Positions 35,520 to 44,860 of a stretch of 64,000 nt of DNA are shown here, piece by piece. The translations under genes and the position numbers were made by a program. How positions within the stretch are numbered: the stretch's first letter is position 1; each line of letters opens with the position of its first letter. The stretch covers positions 533,348 to 597,347 of the forward strand of contig NZ_JH600284.1 of assembly GCF_000245335.1 (NCBI RefSeq), written 5' to 3'. This stretch comes from Bacillus mojavensis RO-H-1 = KCTC 3706 (lineage in GTDB: Bacteria > Bacillota > Bacilli > Bacillales > Bacillaceae). Below the pieces are notes generated by a model, which ran no database searches, had not been told where the DNA came from, and saw nothing but the letters and a program-made list of their open reading frames with translations.

Positions 35520-36431
35520 ATGACGAGCGCCTATTGCACCGTTTTATCAAAAGGAAGATTATATCAGGCAGTCGCCTTATTTAAGTCTTTAGCGCAAGTC
35601 GATCAAGACAGCCCCATTTTTACGCTTTGTATGGATGATGACACGCACCGCGTATTGCAGAAATTGAATATGAAGCAGCTGACTCTTGTGCCGGTGGCAG
35701 CGCTTGAAAATGAAACGCTCCTGAAGCTGAAGGATACAAGGGATCAAAGCGAGTACTGCTGGACGATGAAGCCGATCTTTCTGCAAGCTGTGCTGAACAG
35801 CAATCCCGAGCTGGAACGGGTGACGTATATTGACGGAGATTTATTTTTCTACACCGATCCGTCACCGATATTTACGAATCAGCCGGACTGCTCGGTGCTG
35901 CTTTCCCGGGGCGATATCATTATTCCTTCGTTTGAAAGAGAGCAAATTGATATGCTGCAGCGTTTGTTAGGCAGATATAACTCTGGCTTTATCAGCTTTA
36001 AACATGATAAAGCAGGGACGGATTGTTTGGAGTGGTGGAAGGAGCGCTGTCTTGAGGAATGTAAAAATGCGCCGGGTGAAGGGAAATTCGGGGATCAGGG
36101 CTATTTGGATTATATGTCTGAGCTGTTTCCGAATGTGTGTGACATTACGACACCAGGTGTGAACATCGGCCATTGGAATTACGGACAGCACACGTTTTCC
36201 TGGAAGGATGGCCGGATTGTATTGGAAGATGGAAATCCGCTGATCTTCTATCATTTCAGCGGATATCGAATCGTCAGCATCAATGAAATCAAACAGATTC
36301 ACGAAACAACACGCACAGACCTGCCGTTTGTGCATGAGCTGTACCAGCAGACCCTGCCGCATATCATTCAGCATATCAAAGCTCTAGACCCTGAATTTAA
36401 CGGTTTTGCTTCAAAAGATGATAACAAATAA
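35520..36431 (+). CDS. yfnF: YfnF, nucleotide-diphospho-sugar transferase family protein
   Basis: A 303-residue putative glycosyltransferase with a GT-A-like fold. The DxD metal site is in TYIDGDLFFYTDP, and NSGFISFKHD and GVNIGHWNYG are shared with YfnD. EYCWTMKPIFL is also nearly identical between YfnF and YfnD, so the two are paralogues on either side of YfnE. It probably adds sugar in spore-crust glycan synthesis; the acceptor is unknown. Start ATG 35520, GAGGTG upstream. Confidence 0.9.
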   Translation: MTSAYCTVLSKGRLYQAVALFKSLAQVDQDSPIFTLCMDDDTHRVLQKLNMKQLTLVPVAALENETLLKLKDTRDQSEYCWTMKPIFLQAVLNSNPELERVTYIDGDLFFYTDPSPIFTNQPDCSVLLSRGDIIIPSFEREQIDMLQRLLGRYNSGFISFKHDKAGTDCLEWWKERCLEECKNAPGEGKFGDQGYLDYMSELFPNVCDITTPGVNIGHWNYGQHTFSWKDGRIVLEDGNPLIFYHFSGYRIVSINEIKQIHETTRTDLPFVHELYQQTLPHIIQHIKALDPEFNGFASKDDNK

Positions 36432-36459
36432 ATGATTAAATATAGGAAGTGAAAATGAA

Positions 36460-37623
36460 GTGAAAGCAAGCGTTATTATTCCTGCATATAATTCAAAGGA
36501 GCGCCTCTATAACAGTCTTCTGTCCTTAAACCAGCAGGAGTGCGCTGAAGAGTTTGAGGTCATCGTAGCGGATAATGGCTCTGAGGACGGGACGCTCTCG
36601 ATGCTCAAATCGTTTCAAGCGGACTTTCCGCTGATTTTTGTACGGATTAAAGAAAACAGGGGCATTGCCTACGGAAGAAATCAGGCGGTCCGCAATGCCA
36701 GAGGAGATATTCTGATATTCCATGACAGCGATATGCTTGCTGCCAAGGATCTTGTGGCAAAGCATATCAAAGCGCATGAAAACGAAGAGAATCTTGTCGT
36801 GTGCGGTTTGTTTTGGAAAAGGATCTACAGCTATTATTATGAGCGCTTTGAAGATGAACATAAGAAGCAGCTTGCAAAGTTATATGATGAAATGCCGAAA
36901 AAAGACAAACAAAAGCTTCTGTCAGAGGCGGATATCAAAAACGAAAGCTTCTTAAATCAAAGCTTTGACCTTGATACCGATTTTATTGACGTGCTGAAGC
37001 GGATACTGGATGAATACGGCGATGACTTAAAGGGCTACCATATGCCGTGGCGTTTTTTTATCACAAACAATTCATCAGTAAAACGAAAGCATGTGGCTGA
37101 TCTCGGTTTGTTTGACGAAGGCATTGTACGGTACGGGTTCGAGGATTATGATCTTGGGATCAGGCTCCATCAGGCCGGACTGACGTTCAGACTGCATCGC
37201 GATATTGTCAGCGTTCATCAGGAGCACCCAAGCAATTGTCAGTCAGTAGACGATATCAGAACAAACATTGCCTATATGTGCGACAAATATAACAACATTC
37301 AGTCATTAGATGTTCATCTTGCCTTTAACGGCCCATTCCCTCCAGACATGACCAACAGGATCATGTCTGATATACACAAACTGCTGGACTCGAAGAAATA
37401 CGACATGCTGCTGCATCTGTTTCTTGAGCTGCTCCATGTCGTGAAGGATCGCAATCTGGACCCGGATTGGCAGAAAAAAACACCGAGGGTGACTGCGAAA
37501 AACTTTGATTTGCAAGCCGTTAAAAAGCTTCTGCCAAAAGCGAAGAAGAAGCTTGGCGTGAACGATTTTTCTAATGCACTGTATGCGCTTGTCAATGATT
37601 TACTGCACGTGGATCTTAGATAA
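36460..37623 (+). CDS. yfnE: YfnE, family 2 glycosyltransferase
   Basis: A GT2 transferase of 387 residues. It has the N-terminal VIIPAYNS, the nucleotide-binding ADNGSEDGT, and HDSDMLA as the DxD-like metal site. A middle acceptor region holds RFGFEDYDLGIRL-like residues (RYGFEDYDLG), typical of chondroitin-synthase-like GT2s. GTG 36460 follows AGGAAGTG. Last-but-one gene of the yfn glycan operon, 11 bases before yfnD. Confidence 0.92.
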   Translation: MKASVIIPAYNSKERLYNSLLSLNQQECAEEFEVIVADNGSEDGTLSMLKSFQADFPLIFVRIKENRGIAYGRNQAVRNARGDILIFHDSDMLAAKDLVAKHIKAHENEENLVVCGLFWKRIYSYYYERFEDEHKKQLAKLYDEMPKKDKQKLLSEADIKNESFLNQSFDLDTDFIDVLKRILDEYGDDLKGYHMPWRFFITNNSSVKRKHVADLGLFDEGIVRYGFEDYDLGIRLHQAGLTFRLHRDIVSVHQEHPSNCQSVDDIRTNIAYMCDKYNNIQSLDVHLAFNGPFPPDMTNRIMSDIHKLLDSKKYDMLLHLFLELLHVVKDRNLDPDWQKKTPRVTAKNFDLQAVKKLLPKAKKKLGVNDFSNALYALVNDLLHVDLR

Positions 37624-37634
37624 ATGGATGTGGT

Positions 37635-38573
37635 ATGGTGAGTCAATTTCATTTTTCAACAATAGTGTCAAGGACGCATATCTTTAAACTGATGCCTATG
37701 ATTCATTCCCTCCATGAGCATTGTGATGATTTTCATTTATATGTGCTGTGTGTTGATCAGAAGGCATATGAATTGCTTCAGCACGTGCCATGGGAGCATG
37801 TCACCTTTGTGCAGCTTCATGAAATGGAAGATCCGGAGCTATTGGAAGCGAAAAGCAATAGAACGTTCCATGAGTATTGCTGGACACTGAAGCCCGCATT
37901 TTTGTTCCATGTCATGAGCCAGTGGGATGACGCCGAATATTATGCCCATATGGATACCGATCTGTTTTTCTTTTCTGATCCAGCGCGTATTTTTGGCGAA
38001 AACCCGGCGGCTTCTCTGTATTTGACCGATCACCGCAACTCGCCGCGGTTCATGTCTTATTATGAGCGGACCGGACGTTTTAACACAGGCTTTGTCGGCG
38101 CCCGGAATACAGAAGAAGCTTATAAAGCGGTATGGCAATGGAGACAGGATTGCATTGAATATTGCACGGTGGAAATGAATACGGAAAGAAAGACGTACGG
38201 AGATCAAAGGTATGTGGAGAAGTGGCCGGCACAGTATCAGGGTGTGCATGTTGTCAAATCAACCGGAGTCAATACGGCGCTTTGGAATATAGAAAATTAT
38301 AAGGTGACTCAAAAGAACGGCCGTGTTTATCTAGATGAAACGCCGCTGATTTTCTATCATTTCTCCGGGTTTACGTTGGTGACGGAGAACGAATTTAATC
38401 TTTGCTGGTATTACCGCATTGAAGACGAAGCGGCCATTGAAATGATTTATATGCCGTATGTGTTAAATCTGAAAAGGTGGATTGACGAAATACAGACGGC
38501 ATTTCCGGACTTTGCAGACGGCTTTATCCCGAAACACGCGGTGCCGGACACTCATTTTATACAGCTTGATTAA
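37635..38573 (+). CDS. yfnD: YfnD, nucleotide-diphospho-sugar transferase family protein
   Basis: A 312-residue paralogue of YfnF: EYCWTLKPAFL, HMDTDLFFFSDP (DxD) and STGVNTALWNIENY. It starts at ATG 37635 with GGTATGGTGA-type purines just upstream, and ends at a strong terminator shared with yfnC. Same inferred role as YfnF: glycosyl transfer for the spore-crust polysaccharide. Confidence 0.9.
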   Translation: MVSQFHFSTIVSRTHIFKLMPMIHSLHEHCDDFHLYVLCVDQKAYELLQHVPWEHVTFVQLHEMEDPELLEAKSNRTFHEYCWTLKPAFLFHVMSQWDDAEYYAHMDTDLFFFSDPARIFGENPAASLYLTDHRNSPRFMSYYERTGRFNTGFVGARNTEEAYKAVWQWRQDCIEYCTVEMNTERKTYGDQRYVEKWPAQYQGVHVVKSTGVNTALWNIENYKVTQKNGRVYLDETPLIFYHFSGFTLVTENEFNLCWYYRIEDEAAIEMIYMPYVLNLKRWIDEIQTAFPDFADGFIPKHAVPDTHFIQLD

Positions 38574-38603
38574 AAAACCCCTGCCGCCCGGCAGGGGTTT
38601 TTT
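38572..38603. terminator. Bidirectional terminator between yfnD and yfnC
   Basis: A perfect 8-bp GC stem, CCCCTGCC (38578-38585) and GGCAGGGG (38590-38597), flanked by A6 and T6, with a 4-base loop. Confidence 0.88.
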
Positions 38604-39835
38604 CAGCTATGCCATTCTCTCAGTTTCTGGTCACTCGGCAAAAGAAACGCGAGGATGCCAAGAATCGGGAGAAACGCGATGGCAATCATGGTCGGGGTCA
38701 GTCCCGCGGCGTCAATCAGAGCACCAAGCGCCACAGCGCCGATTGCTCCCATACCGAAGGCAAGGCCGACGGTTAAACCGGACATCGTGCCGATTTTTCC
38801 GGGGACAAGCTCCTGTGCATACACAACGGTTACGGAAAAGCTCGACATGAGAACCAAGCCGATCAAAGCGAGTACGCCATAGGCCAGAACCGGACCGGCA
38901 AATGGAAGCAAAATCGCCAGCGGCGCTGAGCACAGCAGCGAGCAGAGAATGACGAATCGTTTTCCGAAACGGTCTGCGAGCGGGCCGCCGAGAAAGGTTC
39001 CGACAGCGCCAAACAGCAAAAAGACGAAAATATAGCTCTGAGCCTGCTGAATGCTTACGTGATATGTATTCATCGCGTAAAACGTGTAAAAGTTGCCGAT
39101 CGCACTCGTATACCAAGAACGCGCGAAAATCAAAAAGATAATAATAATAAGAGCAGATATAACGGACTTGGTGACAGACGAGTTTTGTACAGCGGCTCTC
39201 TTTTGGGTGCCCTGCTTCTGTGCAAGACTGCCGAGCCGAGCGGCGTACCATTTTGCAATATAAAGCAGAAACATAACTGCGAGCGCGGCAACAAGTGTAA
39301 ACCAGACAGCACCGAATTGTCCGAGCGGAACAAGGATCAGCGCGGTAATCAGGGGTGCCATCGCTTGGCCTGAGTTTCCTCCGACCTGATAAATGGACTG
39401 GGCAAGCCCGCGTTTTGTGCCGGCGGCCATATAAGCCACACGGGAGCCTTCCGGGTGAAAAATAGCGGAGCCTAATCCGATGAAAAACACACAGCACAAG
39501 ATCGTCACAAATGACGGGGCAAATGCAAGGCCCAATATGCCGAGCATGCTGGCAGTCAGGCCGATCGGCAGGGCGTACGGCCGCGGCCGTTTATCCGTAT
39601 ACCAGCCGACAACAGGCTGCATGACGGATGACACCATGTTTAACGTGAAAGCGATGATGCCGAGCTGTGTGAACGTCAAGCTCATGGAGCGTTCCAATAT
39701 CGGAAACATGGCCGGAATCACAGCTTGCAGCGAATCGTTGAGCATGTGGCAGATTCCGATGATCATCAAGATCGGATACACGGTGGTGCCGGGTTTTTGA
39801 ACAGGTTTTTCTTTAAGCGGGGCGGCAATAGCCAA
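38603..39835 (-). CDS. yfnC: YfnC, MFS transporter (fosmidomycin-resistance type)
   Basis: A 410-residue major facilitator protein with 12 hydrophobic segments and the Fsr-like pattern (HMLNDSLQAVIPAMFPIL near the N-terminus; DRFGKRFVIL between helices 8 and 9). Family members export fosmidomycin or related compounds; the natural substrate is unknown. It starts at TTG 39835 with AGGAGGAG seven bases upstream. Confidence 0.9.
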   Translation of the reverse strand: MAIAAPLKEKPVQKPGTTVYPILMIIGICHMLNDSLQAVIPAMFPILERSMSLTFTQLGIIAFTLNMVSSVMQPVVGWYTDKRPRPYALPIGLTASMLGILGLAFAPSFVTILCCVFFIGLGSAIFHPEGSRVAYMAAGTKRGLAQSIYQVGGNSGQAMAPLITALILVPLGQFGAVWFTLVAALAVMFLLYIAKWYAARLGSLAQKQGTQKRAAVQNSSVTKSVISALIIIIFLIFARSWYTSAIGNFYTFYAMNTYHVSIQQAQSYIFVFLLFGAVGTFLGGPLADRFGKRFVILCSLLCSAPLAILLPFAGPVLAYGVLALIGLVLMSSFSVTVVYAQELVPGKIGTMSGLTVGLAFGMGAIGAVALGALIDAAGLTPTMIAIAFLPILGILAFLLPSDQKLREWHS

Positions 39836-39948
39836 ATGATTCTCCTCCTAACATATATAACCAGTGCATACCACCATATTATTCATAAGGTGAAGGATTT
39901 ATCAACAGGAAAAAAGACTCCTTCTGGAAGGGAAGCAGCACCTGCCGC

Positions 39949-40659
39949 TTAACAGTTGATGATTGTGTTTTCGATTTTGAGAATATGATATAGCTCTTCA
40001 AGCTTACGGATGTGATACGTCGGCACAACCTCTGTATCATTGACATTCATGCCAGGGTTAAGCCAGCACGTATCAATTCCGGCGAGCTGTCCGCCTTTGA
40101 TGTCTGCTGTCAGCGAATCACCGATGAGTAAGGTGTGCTCCGCTGAAAAATGGGGAATCCGTTCGAACACATAGTCGAAGTACTCTTTCATCGGTTTTTG
40201 GAAACCTGTGTCTTCAGAAACGAAAATGTCCTTGAAGAACGGAAATAATCCTGAATCTCTGAGACGCTTATATTGAGTTCTGGAAACGCCGTTTGTCACG
40301 ATATACAAATCAAAATGCTGTTCCAGTTTTGTGATGAGATCAAATGCCCCGTCCATAAGCTGGTGCCCTTCTTCAAGAAAGCTGCGATATTTCTGGTCTA
40401 GCAGCACTCCGTCTGCTTCATAGCCATATTCCTTGAACAAAGCGGAAAAGCGGGTGGTCATCACTTCATCGCGAGTCATGTTTCCTCCTTCAAAGGCTCT
40501 CCAGAGGCCTTGATTAATTGTTCGATAACGGGACTCCATTTCATCGGTAAGAGGAATGTTCTGATCTTCAAACAGCAGGCGCAGCGCTGATTTTTCTGCT
40601 GCTGTAAAATCCAAAATGGTATTATCTACATCAAATAATAAAGTGCGGTATGGTTTCAA
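39949..40659 (-). CDS. yfnB: YfnB, HAD-superfamily hydrolase (YjjG-like nucleotidase)
   Basis: A HAD phosphatase of 236 residues. Motif I is LLFDVDNTILDF (nucleophile first Asp), motif II VTNG, motif III Lys near GFQKP, motif IV GDSLTADIKGG. The cap region and length match YjjG/YfnB house-cleaning 5'-nucleotidases acting on non-canonical pyrimidine nucleotides. ATG follows AAGGAAGA. About 100 bases separate it from yfnA upstream, with a terminator in between. Confidence 0.92.
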   Translation of the reverse strand: MKPYRTLLFDVDNTILDFTAAEKSALRLLFEDQNIPLTDEMESRYRTINQGLWRAFEGGNMTRDEVMTTRFSALFKEYGYEADGVLLDQKYRSFLEEGHQLMDGAFDLITKLEQHFDLYIVTNGVSRTQYKRLRDSGLFPFFKDIFVSEDTGFQKPMKEYFDYVFERIPHFSAEHTLLIGDSLTADIKGGQLAGIDTCWLNPGMNVNDTEVVPTYHIRKLEELYHILKIENTIINC

Positions 40660-40711
40660 GGCTTGTCTTCCTTTCTGTATGTGTACTCAAAGTATAGCAC
40701 ACGCCAAAACG

Positions 40712-40759
40712 AAAAAAGCCGGCGGATTGGACGTTTAAAATGTCCGCACCGACGGCTTA
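40712..40759 (-). terminator. Intrinsic terminator after yfnA
   Basis: On the - strand, an outer stem AAGCCGTCGG / CCGCCGGCTT (one mismatch) and an inner stem GGACATTTT / AAACGTCC, followed by TTTT. Confidence 0.75.
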
Positions 40760-40762
40760 TAA

Positions 40763-42148
40763 TTATTTGTTTAATAAGCTGTGTTTTTTTGCATAAAGGA
40801 AATAAACGAGCGTTCCGACGGCGATCCAGATAACAAATGAAAGCCATGTGATGCCTGGAAGGCTGTACATAAACCAAAGGCATATTCCAGCACTGATGAT
40901 TGGCACAACCGGAACGAACGGCACCCTGAAGGAGGCTTTGATTTCCGGATGTTTCTTTCTTAACACAATAACAGCGATCGAAATGACTGTAAATGCCGCA
41001 AGCGTCCCCATGTTTACAAGGTGCGCAAGTGTGCCAAGATTAATGAACCCTGCGATTCCCGCCGCGACGATTCCTGTCAGCCATGTGTTTCGGAACGGCG
41101 TTTTGAATGACGGATGAATCTTTGCGAACAAACCCGGCAATAGACCGTCTCTGCTCATGGCAAAGGTTAAACGGACCTGGGCGTACAGCAAAGCGAGCAT
41201 CACTGTTGTAATTCCGATGATGGCACCGACAGAAATAATTCCCGCAACCGCATCCTGGCCGACGAATTTAAGCGCAAAGGAAACCGGATCACCGACATTT
41301 AATTTGGCATAAGGCATCATCCCTGTCAAAACAAGCGATACCGTGATGTACAAAATGGTACAGACGGCCAGAGCTGAAATGATGCCGATCGGCATGTTTT
41401 TTTGCGGATGCTTCACTTCTTCTGAAGCGTTGGAAACCGCGTCAAATCCGAGATACGCGAAGAAAACCGTTGCCGCGCTGACAATGACGCCTTTCATTCC
41501 AAACGGCATAAAAGGCGTCCAGTTATCAGGTTTGACATAACCGAAGCCGACAATAATGAACAATAAAATGATTCCAATTTTCATCAGCACAATCACGTTG
41601 TTGAAGCGTGTGCTTTCTTTGACGCCTCTGCTGACAATTGCAGTGATGATGAGAATAATGACCGCAGCCGGAAGGTTAAACACGGCACCCGGCGTACTTC
41701 CCGGAGCTCCTGCCAGCGCAGCCGGAATATGATAGTTGAAGCCGGCGAGCAGCGATTGAAAGTATGACGACCAGCCCGTGGCAACCGCCGACAGCGCAAT
41801 GACATATTCAAGCATGAGATCCCAACCGATTAAAAAGGCGAGCAGCTCTCCAAGTGTGATATAGGAGTATGAGTACACGCTTCCCGAGATTGGTATCGAA
41901 GACGAAAACTCAGCATAACAGAAGGCGGCAAGCGCACAGGCAAGGCCCGCTAAAATAAACGATAAGATCAGGGCGGGACCGGCACCGGTCGCGGCCACTG
42001 TTCCTGTAATAACGAAGATCCCAGTGCCGATGACACACCCGATACCGAGAAGTGTTAAATCAAATGCGCTTAAAGTACGAGCGAGGCTGTTGGATTGGCT
42101 CTGCGCATTTAATGTTTCAAGCGGTTTTTTCCTAAATAATGAACTCAT
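40763..42148 (-). CDS. yfnA: YfnA, APC-family amino acid/metabolite permease
   Basis: A 461-residue permease of the cationic amino acid transporter group, with 12 hydrophobic segments. The conserved GIGCVIGTGIFVITG lies in helix 1 and FFAYLGFDAVSNASEEVKHP in helix 6. The substrate is not determined by sequence. ATG follows AGGAGGAAC. A strong sigma-A promoter and an imperfect palindrome lie upstream. Confidence 0.92.
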   Translation of the reverse strand: MSSLFRKKPLETLNAQSQSNSLARTLSAFDLTLLGIGCVIGTGIFVITGTVAATGAGPALILSFILAGLACALAAFCYAEFSSSIPISGSVYSYSYITLGELLAFLIGWDLMLEYVIALSAVATGWSSYFQSLLAGFNYHIPAALAGAPGSTPGAVFNLPAAVIILIITAIVSRGVKESTRFNNVIVLMKIGIILLFIIVGFGYVKPDNWTPFMPFGMKGVIVSAATVFFAYLGFDAVSNASEEVKHPQKNMPIGIISALAVCTILYITVSLVLTGMMPYAKLNVGDPVSFALKFVGQDAVAGIISVGAIIGITTVMLALLYAQVRLTFAMSRDGLLPGLFAKIHPSFKTPFRNTWLTGIVAAGIAGFINLGTLAHLVNMGTLAAFTVISIAVIVLRKKHPEIKASFRVPFVPVVPIISAGICLWFMYSLPGITWLSFVIWIAVGTLVYFLYAKKHSLLNK

Positions 42149-42206
42149 GAAAAGTTCCTCCTGAAGATTTCAAAATATTCTAATCATTATATACATTTCT
42201 TGTTGT

Positions 42207-42235
42207 ATTATATTGTCGAAATTTGACACAGTCAA
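42207..42235 (-). promoter_or_regulatory. yfnA promoter with imperfect operator-like palindrome
   Basis: On the - strand, -35 TTGACT (42230-42235), exactly 17 bases, then a perfect -10 TATAAT (42207-42212). The spacer carries TGTCAAATTTCGACA, an imperfect palindrome that could bind a repressor. Confidence 0.7.
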
Positions 42236-42395
42236 TCATATATTTTTCTGCTTTAAACGATAGAAGCTAAAAAGCGTTGTCGTATCATAATATAGTAATT
42301 TTTACAAAGGGGATATTGAATTTTGCTGATGGTGAACCGATAGAAATGATAGATTGGCCATATTTTGATTTGCTGGTAAAAAGGAGATGCTGACC

Positions 42396-43853
42396 ATGTT
42401 TCAATATGAAGAATTAAACAAACAATTTATTGGCGGAAAATGGCAGGAGGGCAGCAGCCCAAATGTATTGGAAAACAAAAATCCTTATACTCAAAAAACA
42501 ATCACATCCTTTCAAAAAGCGACAGCTGATGATGTAGATGAAGCGTACCGGGCGGCGGCTTTGGCAAAGAAAAAATGGGATGCGGTCAACCCATTCGAGA
42601 AAAGAGCAATTTTAGAAAAAGCCGTTACGTATATTGAAGAGAATGAAGAAGCCATCATTTATTTGATTATGGAAGAGCTGGGCGGAACAAGGCTGAAAGC
42701 AGCTTTTGAAATCGGACTCGTGAAAAACATCATCAAAGAAGCGGCGACGTTCCCTGTCCGCATGGAAGGAAAAATCCTTCCTTCTACAATAGACGGCAAG
42801 GAAAACAGATTATATCGCGTGCCGGCAGGCGTTGTCGGTGTCATCAGTCCTTTTAACTTCCCATTCTTTTTATCTATGAAATCAGTAGCCCCGGCACTGG
42901 GAGCAGGCAATGGCGTCGTTTTGAAGCCGCACGAAGAAACACCGATTTGCGGCGGTACGCTGATTGCGAAGATTTTTGAAAATGCGGGCGTTCCGGAAGG
43001 ACTGCTGAATGTTGTTGTCACTGACATCGCAGAAATCGGTGACAGCTTTGTCGAACACCCGGTGCCGCGGATCATCTCATTTACAGGCTCTACGAAAGTG
43101 GGCAGTTACATCGGCCAGCTTGCGATGAAGCACTTTAAAAAGCCGCTTCTTGAGCTTGGCGGAAACAGCGCCTTTATCGTGCTTGAAGATGCGGATATCG
43201 AATATGCAGTCAATGCGGCAGTGTTCAGCAGATTTACCCATCAAGGACAGATTTGTATGTCAGCCAATCGCGTACTGGTTCACTCATCAATTTATGATCA
43301 ATTCCTTGAGCTGTATCAGGCAAAAGTGGAATCGCTGAAAGTTGGTGACCCGATGGACCCTGATACGATTATCGGGCCTTTAATCAACAGCAGGCAGACT
43401 GACGGGTTAATGAAATCTGTTGAGAAAGCGATTGAAGAAGGGGCTGTTCCAGTGAAGCTTGGCGGATTTAACGGGACGATCGTGGAGCCGACCATCTTAA
43501 AAGACGTGAAACCGTTTATGAGCATTGCAAAGGAAGAGCTGTTCGGGCCAGTCGTCTCCTTCATGACATTTGATTCAGAAGACGAAGCGGTGGATATTGC
43601 AAACGATACCCCGTTTGGCTTAAGCGGAGCCGTACATACCTCCAACCTTGAACGCGGTGTGGCTTTTGCGAAACGCATTGAAACAGGCATGATTCACGTG
43701 AATGACACGACGATTAATGATGAACCGAATGTGGCATTCGGCGGTGAAAAGCAATCAGGCCTCGGCCGATTAAATGGCGAATGGAGTCTTGAAGAATTTA
43801 CGACAATGAAATGGATTTCAGTTCAGCACGAAAAACGCAGCTTCCCTTACTAA
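42396..43853 (+). CDS. yfmT: YfmT, vanillin/aromatic aldehyde dehydrogenase
   Basis: NAD(P)-dependent aldehyde dehydrogenase of 485 residues; YfmT of B. subtilis oxidises vanillin. The catalytic Cys is in THQGQICMSANR, the general-base Glu in LLELGGNSAF, and the cofactor loop in SFTGSTKVGSYIG. I chose ATG 42396 rather than ATG 42387, because AAAAGGAG directly abuts the earlier codon but is well spaced to this one. It lies 18 bases before yfmS, so probably co-transcribed. Confidence 0.94.
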   Translation: MFQYEELNKQFIGGKWQEGSSPNVLENKNPYTQKTITSFQKATADDVDEAYRAAALAKKKWDAVNPFEKRAILEKAVTYIEENEEAIIYLIMEELGGTRLKAAFEIGLVKNIIKEAATFPVRMEGKILPSTIDGKENRLYRVPAGVVGVISPFNFPFFLSMKSVAPALGAGNGVVLKPHEETPICGGTLIAKIFENAGVPEGLLNVVVTDIAEIGDSFVEHPVPRIISFTGSTKVGSYIGQLAMKHFKKPLLELGGNSAFIVLEDADIEYAVNAAVFSRFTHQGQICMSANRVLVHSSIYDQFLELYQAKVESLKVGDPMDPDTIIGPLINSRQTDGLMKSVEKAIEEGAVPVKLGGFNGTIVEPTILKDVKPFMSIAKEELFGPVVSFMTFDSEDEAVDIANDTPFGLSGAVHTSNLERGVAFAKRIETGMIHVNDTTINDEPNVAFGGEKQSGLGRLNGEWSLEEFTTMKWISVQHEKRSFPY

Positions 43854-43871
43854 TAAAAGGAGTGATTGGAA

Positions 43872-44726
43872 TTGAGCATAAGAACGGAAAATGAAACAGC
43901 AGATCTTCTAGACGCATTTGTAAAAGTAGCCCCTTATTTAAACAGCCTGGTTCAGGATGATATTACAATCGGCATTTATGATACAGAGAAATTGCTGGTC
44001 AATATTCCGGCAAAAACCTTCTCCCTTAACGTAAAAGCCGGAGATCCGCTGCAAGAAGGAGATATCATCACAGACGCGATCCGCAGCAATCAGAAAAAAA
44101 CGAGCATGGTGCCGAAGGAATTGTTCGGTTTCCCATTGATCGCACGCGCCATCCCGCTTCATGACCAGAACGGAAGAGTGATTGGAGGAGTGGGCCTCGG
44201 CACGAGCCTTGAGGAGTCCTCTAAGCTTCATGATGTAGCGGAAAGCTTATCGGCTGTCGTTGAACAAACGGCTGCGGCCATTTCCGATATTTCTGACTCC
44301 ATTAACGGATTCTCATCGCAAATGTCGGGCATTTCCTCACAAGCGAAAAAGGTAAGCGAAAGCGCGGGAGAAATCGCCGATATTTCAGTAACCGTGAAAG
44401 GCATTTCTGATCAGAGTAATCTGCTCGGTTTAAATGCTGCGATTGAAGCGGCACGAGCAGGAGAGTCCGGAAAAGGCTTTTCTGTCGTAGCAGATGAAAT
44501 CAGAAAGCTTGCGACGCATTCGAAAGAAAATGTCGGCCAGATCGATCAGATCACAAAAAAAATCCACAGCCTGTTAAAAGGGCTAGAAGAATCGATTGAA
44601 TCGATTAATCAGCATACTGACGGACAAGCTGCGGCTGTTGAACAGATTTCCGCCACGATGCAGGAGATCTCAGGCAGTGCGCAGCATCTCGCTAAAATGG
44701 CAGAAAAAGCGCTTGAAGAAGAGTAA
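43872..44726 (+). CDS. yfmS: YfmS, soluble chemoreceptor-like protein
   Basis: A cytoplasmic methyl-accepting chemotaxis-type protein of about 285 residues. The N-terminal sensing domain is at about residues 1-115. The C-terminal signalling hairpin has the highly conserved tip [19 protein letters not shown] and [15 protein letters not shown]. No membrane helix is present. I prefer TTG 43872, nine bases after AAAGGAG; TTG 43866 is also possible. Co-transcription with yfmT would link aldehyde metabolism to taxis; inference. A strong terminator follows. Confidence 0.9.
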   Translation: MSIRTENETADLLDAFVKVAPYLNSLVQDDITIGIYDTEKLLVNIPAKTFSLNVKAGDPLQEGDIITDAIRSNQKKTSMVPKELFGFPLIARAIPLHDQNGRVIGGVGLGTSLEESSKLHDVAESLSAVVEQTAAAISDISDSINGFSSQMSGISSQAKKVSESAGEIADISVTVKGISDQSNLLGLNAAIEAARAGESGKGFSVVADEIRKLATHSKENVGQIDQITKKIHSLLKGLEESIESINQHTDGQAAAVEQISATMQEISGSAQHLAKMAEKALEEE

Positions 44727-44727
44727 G

Positions 44728-44758
44728 AGACTGGGGACAGAGTCCCCGGTCTTTTTTT
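44728..44758 (+). terminator. Intrinsic terminator after yfmS
   Basis: Stem AGACTGGGGAC / GTCCCCGGTCT (one G-T pair) with a 3-base loop and T7. Confidence 0.85.
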
Positions 44759-44860
44759 CTGTCCGGTATTTCCATGAAATTTGTCTGCTCTTTTACTAGT
44801 TTTATTCCAGCGGCTGATTTAAAATGTACACATGAACTTACGTGAGGATTGATAGGAACC

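Noticed and set aside
38712..39497. 261-codon frame overlapping yfnC on the same strand
   Set aside because: Cys/Arg-rich out-of-frame reading of the MFS gene; yfnC has the correct 12-helix pattern and start signals.
42149..42386. T-box or SAM riboswitch before yfnA or yfmT
   Set aside because: The gap is AT-rich and lacks the conserved T-box or S-box sequences and a terminator; only promoters are seen.
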